Origin: Polaribacter aquimarinus
Lineage (GTDB): Bacteria; Bacteroidota; Bacteroidia; Flavobacteriales; Flavobacteriaceae
Length of the DNA stretch: 64,000 bases
Assembly: GCF_003129485.1 (NCBI RefSeq)
Contig: NZ_QFFG01000002.1
Location: 124,001-188,000, forward strand
Direction of reading: 5' to 3'
In this document: piece after piece, positions 43,308-52,922 of the stretch
How positions within the stretch are numbered: position 1 is the stretch's first letter
Layout: each line of letters begins with the position of its first letter
Position numbers and translations under genes: made by a program
Notes under the pieces: model-generated
Database searches by the model: none
The model's input: the letters and a program-made list of their open reading frames with translations, nothing else
What the model was told of the DNA's origin: nothing

Positions 43308-44083
43308 TTCTTTTCCAATTAAAACTTAGCGTTATCAAAATAAAAGAGAACATATTAAATGTGCATTCGATAGAATCTTTTGGAACTCATGATGGTCCAG
43401 GGATTAGAATGGTGGTTTTTTTACAAGGATGTAAATTAAAGTGTCAATATTGTCATAATCCAGACACTATAGATACTCATGGAGGCGAAGAAATTCATAT
43501 CGAAGATTTGGTAAAAAAAGCAGTAAATATGAAGTCCTATTTTGGTGATAAAGGCGGTGTAACTGTATCTGGAGGAGAACCTTTGTTACAAGCTCACAAC
43601 TTAGTCCCTTTTTTTAAACGATTAAAAGAAGAAGGTATTCATACCAATTTAGATACCAATGGACGTTTATTAAATCATCCAGCAATAGAATTGTTAGACA
43701 ATTATGCGGATTTGGTGATGCTAGATATAAAACATATGACTGAAGAAGGTTTTCGAAAAATTACTGGGGTCCAAAACAAGGAAACGACTTTTAATTTTGC
43801 GAAACACAGAGAAGCATCTGGCAAAAAAATGTGGTTACGTTATGTATTAATTCCAGGAATTACTAATACACCCGAACTATTGCATCAATTAGGAAATTAT
43901 TTCAAAGATTATAAAACCATAGAACAAATAGAATTACAACCTTATCATAAATTAGGCATCCATAAATGGGAAGCTTTAGGATGGGAATATCAATTAAAAG
44001 GTGCTAGAGAAAACACCCAAGAAGAACTAAAGGAAGCATCAAGTATCTTGAGTAACTACTTTAAAAAAGTAAAAATTAACTAA
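43298..44083 (+). CDS. pflA: Pyruvate formate-lyase activating enzyme
   Basis: A radical SAM protein that puts the glycyl radical on PflB. The cluster motif CKLKCQYC (CxxxCxxC) follows IESFGTHDGPGIRMVVFLQG, and GGVTVSGGEPLLQ is the GGE-type SAM motif. No ATG occurs near the expected start. The listed TTG lies inside the right arm of the inverted repeat and adds about 14 unconserved residues. Homologues usually start a few residues before HSIESFG, where this sequence has ATA at 43340 (KENILNVHS follows), and GTG at 43361 is a third option. The true start is unresolved. The gene ends 11 bases before the transporter. Confidence 0.93.
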   Translation: MNPFLFQLKLSVIKIKENILNVHSIESFGTHDGPGIRMVVFLQGCKLKCQYCHNPDTIDTHGGEEIHIEDLVKKAVNMKSYFGDKGGVTVSGGEPLLQAHNLVPFFKRLKEEGIHTNLDTNGRLLNHPAIELLDNYADLVMLDIKHMTEEGFRKITGVQNKETTFNFAKHREASGKKMWLRYVLIPGITNTPELLHQLGNYFKDYKTIEQIELQPYHKLGIHKWEALGWEYQLKGARENTQEELKEASSILSNYFKKVKIN

Positions 44084-44094
44084 AGAATTTTATT

Positions 44095-45354
44095 ATGAAT
44101 TCAAAAAAATTAAAAAACAGATGGCTTATTGCTGCATCAGCTGTGGGAATTCACATTTCTATTGGATCTGTATATGCTTATTCTGTAATGACAAACCCCG
44201 TAAAAGACGTATTTGAAGTCGAAGGAAGTGTGATAAAATGGGCATTTAAAATTGCTATTTTATTACTAGGATTATCAGCAGCTTTTTTAGGAAGATGGGT
44301 AGAAAAAGTGGGACCAAAAATTAGTGGAACTACTGCCGGAATTTTCTACGGAGTAGGAATATTAGGATCAGGGTTGGCTGTCCAAATAGAATCTTTATGG
44401 TTATTCTACTTGTGTTATGGTGTTATTGGTGGAATTGGTTTAGGTTTGGGATACATAACACCTGTAAGTACATTGGTAAAATGGTTTCCAGACAGACGTG
44501 GTTTAGCCACAGGAATGGCAATTATGGGTTTTGGTTTTGCAGCTTTAATTTTTGGTCCAGTTATGGCAAAATTATTTGAAACTGTTGGTGTTTCTAACGC
44601 TTTTTACATTTTAGGAATTATTTATATGATACTGATTTTATCATCGGCAAGGTATATAGAGAGACCACCTGTAGGTTATGTTCCTGAAGGATTTACTGCA
44701 GAAGAAGGTAAAACCATTAAAGAAGATATCTCTAATGTTACCGCAAATGAATCTTTGAAATCACCTCGTTTTTACTACATCTGGATTATGATGTTTATAA
44801 ACATTGCCTGTGGTATTGCAATCATTTCTGCAGCAAGCCCAATGATGCAAGAAAAATTAGATTACACTCCAATGCAGGCAGCAGCAATAGTTGGTTTTAT
44901 AGGAGTGTTTAATGGATTAGGAAGAATAACTTGGTCTACATTATCAGATTATTTAGGACGTGCAAATACCTTTATCATATTTTTTGCATTTCAAATTTTA
45001 GCCTTTTATTTCTTGCCAAAAATCGGAATTGAAAGTGTATTCTTAATTGTATTATTTACGGTAATCACCATGTATGGAGGTGGTTTTGCAACTTTACCCG
45101 CATTCTTAGGCGATTTATTTGGCACAAAACAATTAGGTGCAATTCACGGAATGGTTTTAGCGGCTTGGGGATTAGCTGGAGTTATTGGTCCAACTATTTA
45201 CGATATGGTTAAAGAACAAACAGGTTCTTTAGATACAACCCTTATGATTTTTGCAGGATTATTTGTGGTCGCTTTAATTGTATCCATCTTAATGAAGATG
45301 TCAATCACAAAGTCTCAAAATTTAAAAAAACATAAATTAAGTATGGTAGCTTAA
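44095..45354 (+). CDS. MFS transporter, OFA (oxalate/formate antiporter) family
   Basis: A 419-residue protein with 12 transmembrane helices. The OFA-family signatures are present: SVYAYSVMTNPV in helix 1, GLGYITPVSTLVKWFPDRRGLATG after helix 4 as separated blocks, and GRITWSTLSDYLGR in the second half. OFA members exchange oxalate, formate, lactate or pyruvate. Position 11 bases downstream of pflA suggests export of formate or another fermentation acid (inference), in place of a FocA channel. A strong terminator follows. Confidence 0.9.
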   Translation: MNSKKLKNRWLIAASAVGIHISIGSVYAYSVMTNPVKDVFEVEGSVIKWAFKIAILLLGLSAAFLGRWVEKVGPKISGTTAGIFYGVGILGSGLAVQIESLWLFYLCYGVIGGIGLGLGYITPVSTLVKWFPDRRGLATGMAIMGFGFAALIFGPVMAKLFETVGVSNAFYILGIIYMILILSSARYIERPPVGYVPEGFTAEEGKTIKEDISNVTANESLKSPRFYYIWIMMFINIACGIAIISAASPMMQEKLDYTPMQAAAIVGFIGVFNGLGRITWSTLSDYLGRANTFIIFFAFQILAFYFLPKIGIESVFLIVLFTVITMYGGGFATLPAFLGDLFGTKQLGAIHGMVLAAWGLAGVIGPTIYDMVKEQTGSLDTTLMIFAGLFVVALIVSILMKMSITKSQNLKKHKLSMVA

Positions 45355-45386
45355 TTTTTCTCAAATAATCATCGATTAATAACAAG

Positions 45387-45420
45387 AAACCTTTCAATAT
45401 AATTTGAAAGGTTTTTCTTT
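45387..45420 (+). terminator. Terminator of the pfl operon
   Basis: The 11-bp stem AAACCTTTCAA/TTGAAAGGTTT (45387-45397 and 45404-45414) with a 6-base loop is followed by a T-rich tail, 33 bases after the transporter stop. Confidence 0.85.
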
Positions 45421-45516
45421 TTAAAAGAAAAATTATATCAACTTGTTAAATTTTAAACATTACGAATTATATTGGTAAATTTTTTTCAAAATGATGGTCA
45501 TAATCTTTTTTGTTAG

Positions 45517-45524
45517 CATCTTTG
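45517..45524 (+). promoter_or_regulatory. Weak -7-like element upstream of asd
   Basis: CATCTTTG differs by one base from TAnnTTTG and lies 31 bases before the asd ATG. No clear -33 is present. Confidence 0.3.
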
Positions 45525-45555
45525 CACAACAATTAAAATCATTAAATATAAACTG

Positions 45556-46545
45556 ATGAAAATAGCAGTAGTTGGTGCAACTGGAATGGTTGGCACAGTA
45601 ATGTTAAAAGTATTAGAAGAACGTAATTTACCTATCACAGAATTAATTCCTGTGGCTTCAGCAAGATCTGCTGGTAAAAAATTATCTTATAAAGGAAATG
45701 ACTACACCGTAGTTACATTAGAAGATGCTGTAAATATGAAACCTGATGTAGCCTTATTCTCTGCTGGAGGTGATACTTCTTTAGAATGGGCTCCAAAATT
45801 TGCAGAAGTAGGTACAACTGTTATCGATAATTCTTCTGCTTGGAGAATGGATCCAACTAAAAAATTAGTAGTTCCAGAAATTAATGGCGACGTATTAACT
45901 GCAGATGATAAAATTATTGCAAATCCAAACTGTTCTACAATTCAGTTAGTAATGGCTTTAGCTCCATTACACAAAAAATACAATATGAAACGTGTGGTAA
46001 TTTCTACCTATCAATCTGTTTCTGGTACTGGTGTAAAAGCGGTTCAACAATTAGATAACGAAGAAGCTGGTATTGAAGGCGAAATGGCTTATCCTCATAA
46101 AATTGGTAGAAATGCATTACCACATTGTGATATTTTCTTAGAAAATGGATACACCAAAGAGGAAATGAAATTGGTTAAAGAACCTAAGAAAATTTTAAGA
46201 GATGATTCTTTTGCTGTAACTGCAACTGCAGTGCGTATTCCAACTGCTGGTGGACATTCTGAAGCTGTAAATGTTCAGTTTGAAAATGATTTTGATGTGG
46301 CAGAAGTTCGTCAAATTTTAAGTGAAACTCCTGGAGTTGTCGTTCAAGATGATTTGGCAAACAATATTTATCCAATGCCAGTGAATGCTCATGACAAAGA
46401 TGAAGTTTTTGTAGGACGAATTAGACGCGATGAATCTCAAGAAAATACCTTAAATTTGTGGATTGTTGCAGACAACTTACGTAAAGGTGCTGCTACAAAT
46501 ACAGTTCAAATTGCCGAATATTTAGTGGAAAATAATTTGGTATAA
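45556..46545 (+). CDS. asd: Aspartate-semialdehyde dehydrogenase
   Basis: A 329-residue NADPH enzyme reducing aspartyl phosphate to aspartate semialdehyde, the branch point to lysine/diaminopimelate, methionine and threonine. The Rossmann start MKIAVVGATGMVG and the active cysteine Cys126 in ANPNCSTIQL are present, and the substrate-binding region includes RIPTAGGHSEAV. It is followed 14 bases later by the PaaE-like reductase gene, with which it may be co-transcribed although no pathway link is apparent. Confidence 0.96.
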   Translation: MKIAVVGATGMVGTVMLKVLEERNLPITELIPVASARSAGKKLSYKGNDYTVVTLEDAVNMKPDVALFSAGGDTSLEWAPKFAEVGTTVIDNSSAWRMDPTKKLVVPEINGDVLTADDKIIANPNCSTIQLVMALAPLHKKYNMKRVVISTYQSVSGTGVKAVQQLDNEEAGIEGEMAYPHKIGRNALPHCDIFLENGYTKEEMKLVKEPKKILRDDSFAVTATAVRIPTAGGHSEAVNVQFENDFDVAEVRQILSETPGVVVQDDLANNIYPMPVNAHDKDEVFVGRIRRDESQENTLNLWIVADNLRKGAATNTVQIAEYLVENNLV

Positions 46546-46559
46546 AACAGATATTTTTA

Positions 46560-47603
46560 ATGGCAACATTTCATAAAGTAAGCATACAAGAAGTTATAAA
46601 AGAAACCGCAGACGCGGTTTCTCTTTTATTTGATATACCCGGAAATTTAAAATCTAAATTTGCATTTCATTCTGGGCAATATCTTACACTTAAAAAAACA
46701 ATTAACGGTAAAGAAGTTAGAAGAGCCTATTCCATTTGTTCTTCTCCTAGCGATTCTTATTTAAAAGTAGCTATAAAAGCTGTTGAAAACGGAACTTTTT
46801 CTACTTACGCTACAAAAGAATTAAAGTCAGGGAATTTTATCGAAATTTCTGAACCTGAAGGTAAATTTATTTTAGAACCTAAACCTAATAAAAACTACAT
46901 TGCTTTTGCTGCTGGTTCAGGTATTACACCTATTTTATCGATGATAAAAGATGTTTTAGGTAGTGAAACAACATCAACTTTTACCTTAATTTATGGAAAT
47001 AAAACAGTAGCTGATACTATTTTTAAAGGGGAATTAGATGATTTAAAAGAAGCCAATCCAAATCGTTTTAACCTGCATTACATTTGTAGTAGAGAACAAA
47101 TAGAAGATTCTTTATTTGGTAGAATCGACAAAGCGCATACGAACTTTTATATCAATAATTATAAAGACACGTCTTTTGATGCTGCATATTTATGTGGACC
47201 AGAAGCAATGATTAACGAAGTTTCTGCTACGTTAATTGAACGTGGTTTTACTGATGAAAATATTCATTTTGAATTATTTACTGCTTCTATTACTGAAGAC
47301 AATGTAGGGCAAATTAAAGAAGGCGAAACAGAAGTTACTGTTTTACTAGATGATGAAGAAACTACTTTTACAATGTCTCAAACAGATAATATTTTAGCTG
47401 CAGCTTTACGTAACGATTTAGATGCACCATACTCTTGTCAAGGTGGAGTATGTAGTTCTTGTATGTGTAAAGTTACTGAAGGAAAAGCAGTAATGACTAA
47501 GAATTCCATTTTAACTGATAGCGAAATTGAAGAAGGATTAACTCTAGCATGTCAAGCGTATCCAACAACTTCAAAAATTGTAATTGATTTTGACGATGTT
47601 TAA
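46560..47603 (+). CDS. PaaE-like oxidoreductase (FAD/NAD(P)H with C-terminal [2Fe-2S])
   Basis: A 347-residue electron-transfer flavoprotein. The FAD-binding domain has RRAYSICSSP, the NAD(P)-binding domain has AAGSGITPILSMIK and YLCGPEAMI, and a C-terminal plant-type [2Fe-2S] ferredoxin domain carries Cys293, Cys298, Cys301 and Cys331 (CQGGVCSSC, later LACQA). This order is that of PaaE, the reductase of phenylacetyl-CoA epoxidase, but no paaABCD genes are present here. In flavobacteria it occurs alone and likely feeds another oxygenase or desaturase (inference). Confidence 0.92.
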   Translation: MATFHKVSIQEVIKETADAVSLLFDIPGNLKSKFAFHSGQYLTLKKTINGKEVRRAYSICSSPSDSYLKVAIKAVENGTFSTYATKELKSGNFIEISEPEGKFILEPKPNKNYIAFAAGSGITPILSMIKDVLGSETTSTFTLIYGNKTVADTIFKGELDDLKEANPNRFNLHYICSREQIEDSLFGRIDKAHTNFYINNYKDTSFDAAYLCGPEAMINEVSATLIERGFTDENIHFELFTASITEDNVGQIKEGETEVTVLLDDEETTFTMSQTDNILAAALRNDLDAPYSCQGGVCSSCMCKVTEGKAVMTKNSILTDSEIEEGLTLACQAYPTTSKIVIDFDDV

Positions 47604-47631
47604 ACATTTAGAAGTATAAATTTAAGAGATA

Positions 47632-47660
47632 AAAGGATGGTTTTTCCATCCTTTCTTTTT
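47632..47660 (+). terminator. Terminator after the PaaE-like gene
   Basis: The perfect 9-bp stem AAAGGATGG/CCATCCTTT (47632-47640 and 47646-47654), loop TTTTT, is followed by CTTTTT. It separates the asd/reductase unit from the LysE-type gene. Confidence 0.9.
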
Positions 47661-47691
47661 ATGCTTCAATTAAAAACAGTATTTTTAAACA

Positions 47692-48357
47692 ATGGATTTT
47701 TACGACTTTAAAAATGCTTTTTTTATAGGTTTCTTCATGGCATTTATGATTGGACCTGTTTTTTTTATGCTAATTCAAACCAGCATCTTAAAAGGTGCAA
47801 GAGCTGCAATTGCTTTTGATTTAGGTGTAATCTTAGGCGATATTTCTTTTATTTTAATCGCTTATTATGGCAGTAAATCTTTGTTAGAAAAAATTAAAGA
47901 TGACCCACGATTATTCTTTATTGGAGGTTTAGTTCTTATCATTTATGGACTCATTACCTATTTTGATAAACAGAACCGAAAGGAAGCCTTAAAATCTGCC
48001 CAAATGGTTGAAGTACCAGTCCAAAACAATTACATTAAACTTTTTTTAAAAGGATTTTTTCTCAACTTCATAAATGTAGGCGTTTTAGCAGGTTGGTTGG
48101 GAATTATCGTAGTAGTTGGACCAACTTTAGACATGAATCCAACTCATATTTTTTGGTATTTTGTTACTGTAATTATAGGTTACATAATAACAGATTTAGG
48201 AAAAATTCTTTTAGCAAAACAACTTAAAAACAAACTAACCCCAATTGTAATTTATCGTTTAAAAAGAATTATGGGAATTATCTTAATTGTTTGTGGCGTC
48301 TTTTTAATGCTTAAAGGTTTTATTCCTAATGAAAAAATTGATGAATTAATACATTAA
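47692..48357 (+). CDS. LysE-family translocator
   Basis: A 221-residue inner membrane protein with six helices. The N-terminal LysE pattern is clear: FFIGFFMAFMIGPVFFMLIQTSILKGARAAIAFDLGVILGD as broken into helix 1, the GPVFF loop and helix 2. The family exports amino acids such as lysine, arginine or homoserine/threonine; the substrate here is unknown. It has its own transcription unit after the preceding terminator. Confidence 0.9.
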   Translation: MDFYDFKNAFFIGFFMAFMIGPVFFMLIQTSILKGARAAIAFDLGVILGDISFILIAYYGSKSLLEKIKDDPRLFFIGGLVLIIYGLITYFDKQNRKEALKSAQMVEVPVQNNYIKLFLKGFFLNFINVGVLAGWLGIIVVVGPTLDMNPTHIFWYFVTVIIGYIITDLGKILLAKQLKNKLTPIVIYRLKRIMGIILIVCGVFLMLKGFIPNEKIDELIH

Positions 48358-48507
48358 CTTACTTTAAAATAGGTGTTTTCTTATTATTCTTTTAATTCAA
48401 AAAAAAACTTAGCTTAGCCTATTATAATTGATTATAACGAAATTGTAATTATTCTAAAATCAGTTACATACAAATTAGTTTTTTGAAAAAAATGAAAAAA
48501 TTAAATT

Positions 48508-49287
48508 ATGAAAAATATATATTTATTCATCATTTTTAGTTTTATAATACCTATAAAACTAATAGCATGTCAGTGGATACCAGATTCTTTTTGTGCTACA
48601 AGTCAAAGCTCATCTTATCTAAATGATTTAATTGTTTATGGGAAAATTTCTCATATTGATAATGATGGTATCAATTTTGAAATCATAGATGTTTTAAGAG
48701 GTCAAGAAAAGAGAACATCTATAAGAATCTGGGATGGTGTTGATTTTGATTGTAATGGAATTTTCTCAATGGCAGCATCAGAATTAGGAAATATTAATGA
48801 CCATTTAATAATAATATTACCTAAAATAACTGAAAAGAAAAGCAACTGGGAAGTTATTGGAGATTATAGAAGACCAGATTTTTTTCTATTTACTCCCCAT
48901 TTAAATGTTGAAAACGGTGTTGTTTACGGTGTAATTTTTGGACAATTAGACAAATCATATGTTGAAGATCAAGCTAATTATTTAAACTTCAAAAATTCTT
49001 GGAATGCTAATAACAATTGTTCTTCTGTTATTTTGAGAAATAAAAATCATGAATTTGAAGAACTTAAAGTTTTAACTCTTTCAAAGAATAAATTTAAAAT
49101 AGTATCAAATCGTTCAGAGAAAAAACAATTAAAAATATATAATATATTTGGTTTAAAATTAGAGTCTGAATTTCAAGTTAATAACGAAATTGAAATAGAT
49201 TTATCAAGCTATTCTTCAGGAATATATTTCATCTATTTAATATATGAAAATAATAAAATTAAAACCATAAAATTAGTTAAAAAGTAA
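48508..49287 (+). CDS. Secreted protein with type IX sorting domain
   Basis: A 259-residue exported protein. A signal peptide (to about LIACQ) precedes an unrecognised region with several cysteines (CQWIPDSFC, DFDCNGIF, NNCSSV). The C-terminal 70 residues form a type A T9SS sorting domain: KQLKIYNIFGLKLES, EIDLSSYSSGIYFIYL, and the terminal basic KTIKLVKK. It should be exported by the T9SS and anchored or released at the surface. The body resembles nothing I can name. It ends at a terminator shared with the M1 peptidase gene. Confidence 0.8.
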   Translation: MKNIYLFIIFSFIIPIKLIACQWIPDSFCATSQSSSYLNDLIVYGKISHIDNDGINFEIIDVLRGQEKRTSIRIWDGVDFDCNGIFSMAASELGNINDHLIIILPKITEKKSNWEVIGDYRRPDFFLFTPHLNVENGVVYGVIFGQLDKSYVEDQANYLNFKNSWNANNNCSSVILRNKNHEFEELKVLTLSKNKFKIVSNRSEKKQLKIYNIFGLKLESEFQVNNEIEIDLSSYSSGIYFIYLIYENNKIKTIKLVKK

Positions 49288-49311
49288 AAGCGAATACCTG
49301 ACAAAGAATAT

Positions 49312-49343
49312 AAAAAAAGCGAGACAGTTATCTCGCTTTTTTT
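49312..49343. terminator. Bidirectional terminator
   Basis: The stem AAAAAAAGCGAGA/TCTCGCTTTTTTT (49312-49324 and 49331-49343) with loop CAGTTA lies between convergent genes, with A and T runs that can serve both strands. Confidence 0.9.
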
Positions 49344-49347
49344 ATGT

Positions 49348-51201
49348 TTACTTTAACTCAAAAGTATTGTTTTCTGGATAAACATCAGCCATTAATCCAC
49401 TTTTATTAATGATTACCGATTTTACATTTTTAGAAACATTAAAAGAATAAGTAGGGTAAGCCCAACCCCAATCTTTTAGTATGGTTGCTGTTGTAGGTTT
49501 GTTTCCTCTCATCATTTCTAAAGCAATATTAAAATTCTCATTACTTCCATCTACATAGGTAACCTCAACATCTATAGGCATTGGCATTTGTCCTATTCTT
49601 TCTAAAGTAATTGTTTTTCCTTCAACAGATTTTACACCATAATCTATGGTATGCGTAGTTTGCGTCCACTCATTTAAATACCAATCTAAATGAATACCAG
49701 AAACTTTCTCCATAGAACGCTTAATATCATTTGGTGTAGGATGTTTAAAACTAAAATCTGTGTAGTATTTTTTTAATCCTTTTGCTACATTATCCTCACC
49801 AATTACATATTCTAATTGAGCTAAAAAAATATTTCCTTTACTATAACTAGAAATGCTGTATGCAGTATTTAATTCATATCTATCTGCATGTGTAGTTTGT
49901 ACTTCTTCTATTCTATTTTTTACAACATAATTATAACCTCTATAAGAACCAGCATGAGGATTTTGGCTTCCTCTTTTTAAGATTTCATTAGATGCTTTGT
50001 TTGAAATATAAGTTGTAAAACCTTCATCCATCCAAGGATGTAAACTTTCGTTTGATGCTAACAAAAATTGAAACCAGGTATGTGCCATTTCGTGAGCAGT
50101 TACACCAAATAAACTTCCGAATTTTCTATGACCGGTAATTAAAGTAGACATGGCATATTCCATACCCCCATCTCCAGCTTGAATTACTGAATATTGTTTG
50201 TATGGATATTGTCCAACATTTTCACTAAAATAGGTCATTAATTCTGCTGTTTTTGGCTGCAAATCTTTCCAATTTTTTAGATACTCTGCATTCATATTTT
50301 TCTTGTACAAGAAATGCAAATCAATACCATTATCCATTTTTAAAATATCGTGATTGTAATCTGGATCAGCAGCCCAAGTAAAATCGTGCACATTTGGCGC
50401 TATAAAATGCCAAGATAATTTATCGCTTTTAGGTAAATTTAAAGACTTGGTTTTATCTTGATAACCGTGTCCAATTTCTTGAGGATTTAACAGATATCCA
50501 GAACCTCCAACTACATAGTTTTTATCTATATGAAGAGTTACATCAAAATCTCCCCAAACTCCGTGAAATTCTCTAGCAATGTAAGGAGGTGTATGCCATC
50601 CTTCAAAATCATATTCTGCCAATTTAGGATACCATTGCGCCATAGACAATGCCACTCCCTCTTTATTATTTCTACCAGAACGACGAATTTGAACCGGAAC
50701 TTGAGCATCAAAGATCATATCAAAAGTTACACTTTCGCCTGATTTTATGGGTGAATTTAATGTAACTTCTAAAATTGTACCAACAGTTTGATGTGATACC
50801 GTTTTTCCGTTTTGTTTTAAAGAGTTAACTTTAATATATCCAATTTCATCAGGTTTTAACTGACTGATTCTATTTCCAATTTTAGCGCTTGGATCTTTAA
50901 TATTTAAAGATCTAACATCCATTTGAGAACCCGGTTGAAAAGCATTAAAATACAAATGATAAAAAACTTTATTCAGTTCATCAGGAGAATTATTAGTATA
51001 TACTAACTTCTGTTTTCCTTTGTATTGATAGTTATTTACATTCATATCAATATCCATAGTATACTTAACACGTTGCTGCCAATATACATTTGTGGAATTA
51101 GAAACTTTCGACACTAACTTTTTAGTAGAATTCACTTCTTTAGTTTGTGCACAAGAAGACACCATTATTATTAAAAATAAGATGCTAAATAATTTCTTCA
51201 T
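49348..51201 (-). CDS. M1 family zinc aminopeptidase lipoprotein
   Basis: A 617-residue lipoprotein (lipobox VSSC, Cys17) with a peptidase M1 fold. The zinc site is HEMAH (His370, His374) with Glu393 18 residues later in HPWMDEGF; Glu371 is the catalytic base. The exopeptidase motif is GGMEYA, a variant of the usual GxMEN, common in bacterial members. It cuts N-terminal residues off peptides in the periplasm or at the outer membrane. It lies 22 bases after the S8 peptidase gene, and the two should work together on extracellular peptide. Confidence 0.93.
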   Translation of the reverse strand: MKKLFSILFLIIMVSSCAQTKEVNSTKKLVSKVSNSTNVYWQQRVKYTMDIDMNVNNYQYKGKQKLVYTNNSPDELNKVFYHLYFNAFQPGSQMDVRSLNIKDPSAKIGNRISQLKPDEIGYIKVNSLKQNGKTVSHQTVGTILEVTLNSPIKSGESVTFDMIFDAQVPVQIRRSGRNNKEGVALSMAQWYPKLAEYDFEGWHTPPYIAREFHGVWGDFDVTLHIDKNYVVGGSGYLLNPQEIGHGYQDKTKSLNLPKSDKLSWHFIAPNVHDFTWAADPDYNHDILKMDNGIDLHFLYKKNMNAEYLKNWKDLQPKTAELMTYFSENVGQYPYKQYSVIQAGDGGMEYAMSTLITGHRKFGSLFGVTAHEMAHTWFQFLLASNESLHPWMDEGFTTYISNKASNEILKRGSQNPHAGSYRGYNYVVKNRIEEVQTTHADRYELNTAYSISSYSKGNIFLAQLEYVIGEDNVAKGLKKYYTDFSFKHPTPNDIKRSMEKVSGIHLDWYLNEWTQTTHTIDYGVKSVEGKTITLERIGQMPMPIDVEVTYVDGSNENFNIALEMMRGNKPTTATILKDWGWAYPTYSFNVSKNVKSVIINKSGLMADVYPENNTFELK

Positions 51202-51223
51202 AATTATTATGATATTTAAAATA

Positions 51224-52909
51224 CTATTTCTTTCCGTTTACAATGTTATCTGCCATTTTTAATGCATTGTAAGCATTTACCACTCTACCTGTAACTGATA
51301 AATCGGAAAAAGAAACTAATTCTCCTTTTGGGTTTTTCCTAGATTGAGATCCTGGTTTAATCACTTTTAAATCAATCTTAGTCCCTGAATTCATGATAAT
51401 ATGTTTTACTTGACTTGCTGACAATTTTGGATAATAAGAACGAACTAACGCAGCAACACCAGCAGTAGAAGGAGCTGCCATAGATGTTCCACTAAATTTA
51501 GCATATCCATTTTCTGGAGTAGTAGAATAAACTTGAACACCTGGTGCAAAAATATCAACATTTATTTTTCCGTAATTAGAAAAAGAAGCTGGTAATTTTT
51601 CATTGTAATTTGCACTCATAGCACCTATTGTTAAAACATTATCAGCAATTTCAACTTTTAAATCTTTAGAATCGTTAGGATATGTTTTTTCTACATCAAT
51701 ATTTTTACCATCATTACCAGCAGCATTTACGATTAAAACATCATTTTTTGCTGCATATTTAATGGCATCATAAACCCATTCTTTGTTAGGAGAAAATGCT
51801 TTTCCAAAGCTTGTGTTAATTATTTTAGCACCATTGTCTACAGCATACCTGATACCAAGAGCAACATCTTTATCATACTCATCACCATCAGAAACCGAAC
51901 GAACTGCCATAATTTTTACATTATTTGCAACTCCATTCATTCCTTTTTCATTATTTCTTGTAGCAGCAATAATTCCAGATACATGAGATCCATGTGCTTC
52001 TTTTTTTACAGAATGCCCAGTGTTACCATCTCCATATCCTGGTTTGTCTTTTATATCATAAGCATTATCACCAACAACAGTTCTGTAATCTGTTTTTAGG
52101 TTATCACCACTTATCATTTTTTTATTTTTATTTAACTGACTCGTAAAGTATTCAATTCCGTTTTTTAATTCTTTTTTGGCTGCTGCCATTGATGGTAACC
52201 CAAAACCAAACATTTGTTTTGCAAAATTTATGTGTTTTAATAAAGTTTCATCCTCTGTTTTAATTGCTAAAACATCTGCTTTTGTATAATCTTTTTTATT
52301 TAAATGTTTTGCAAAAGCTTCATCAGCACTATTTACTCCTTGAGATAGCTGCTCGTATCTTGTTTTGTTTCTTAATAAGTTTTCATTTGCTTTTTTAGCA
52401 CCATCTACTTTTTCTTTGTAGTATTTTTTAACTTCTGCTAAAGTTTCCGCATCTGCAATATCAGGATTCATTAAAATACGTTCATATTCTAAATGCTCTT
52501 TGTAAGATTTTCCTAAAAAATTCCATCCATTAACATCATCTACATAACCATTTTTATCATCATCTTTTCCGTTACCAGCAACTTCTTTTGGGTTTACCCA
52601 AGCAACATCAACTAAATCTTCGTGTTTTAAATCTGTACCAGAATCAACAACACCTACAATAACTTCGACACCTTCTTTACCTTTTAAAAATTCATAAGCT
52701 TTATTAACACTCATACCAGGAATAGTATCTGTGGCCAAATCTAAGTGTTGCCAATTATCTTTTTCAGAATCGGTTAATGCTCCTTTTTTAGCAGAAATAG
52801 TAACTACATTATTTGTCCCTTTTGGTACAGGAATACTTGAAATTGATTTACAACTTGTAAAAACAAGACCCACAACTGCTGTGTATAAAACTGGTTTTAA
52901 AATTCTCAT
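51224..52909 (-). CDS. S8 family subtilisin-like peptidase lipoprotein
   Basis: A 561-residue exported peptidase with lipobox FTSC (Cys20). The catalytic triad is intact: Asp89 in VVDSGTDLKHED, His306 in EAHGSHVSGII and Ser476 in FSGTSMAAPS, with the oxyanion Asn in NAAGND. A long helical insertion of about 180 residues between Asp and His (120-295, rich in Lys and Glu) is unusual compared with subtilisin, but common in a flavobacterial branch. There is no sorting domain. It is the middle gene of the MBL-S8-M1 operon. Confidence 0.93.
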   Translation of the reverse strand: MRILKPVLYTAVVGLVFTSCKSISSIPVPKGTNNVVTISAKKGALTDSEKDNWQHLDLATDTIPGMSVNKAYEFLKGKEGVEVIVGVVDSGTDLKHEDLVDVAWVNPKEVAGNGKDDDKNGYVDDVNGWNFLGKSYKEHLEYERILMNPDIADAETLAEVKKYYKEKVDGAKKANENLLRNKTRYEQLSQGVNSADEAFAKHLNKKDYTKADVLAIKTEDETLLKHINFAKQMFGFGLPSMAAAKKELKNGIEYFTSQLNKNKKMISGDNLKTDYRTVVGDNAYDIKDKPGYGDGNTGHSVKKEAHGSHVSGIIAATRNNEKGMNGVANNVKIMAVRSVSDGDEYDKDVALGIRYAVDNGAKIINTSFGKAFSPNKEWVYDAIKYAAKNDVLIVNAAGNDGKNIDVEKTYPNDSKDLKVEIADNVLTIGAMSANYNEKLPASFSNYGKINVDIFAPGVQVYSTTPENGYAKFSGTSMAAPSTAGVAALVRSYYPKLSASQVKHIIMNSGTKIDLKVIKPGSQSRKNPKGELVSFSDLSVTGRVVNAYNALKMADNIVNGKK

Positions 52910-52922
52910 AATCTATCTTTTC

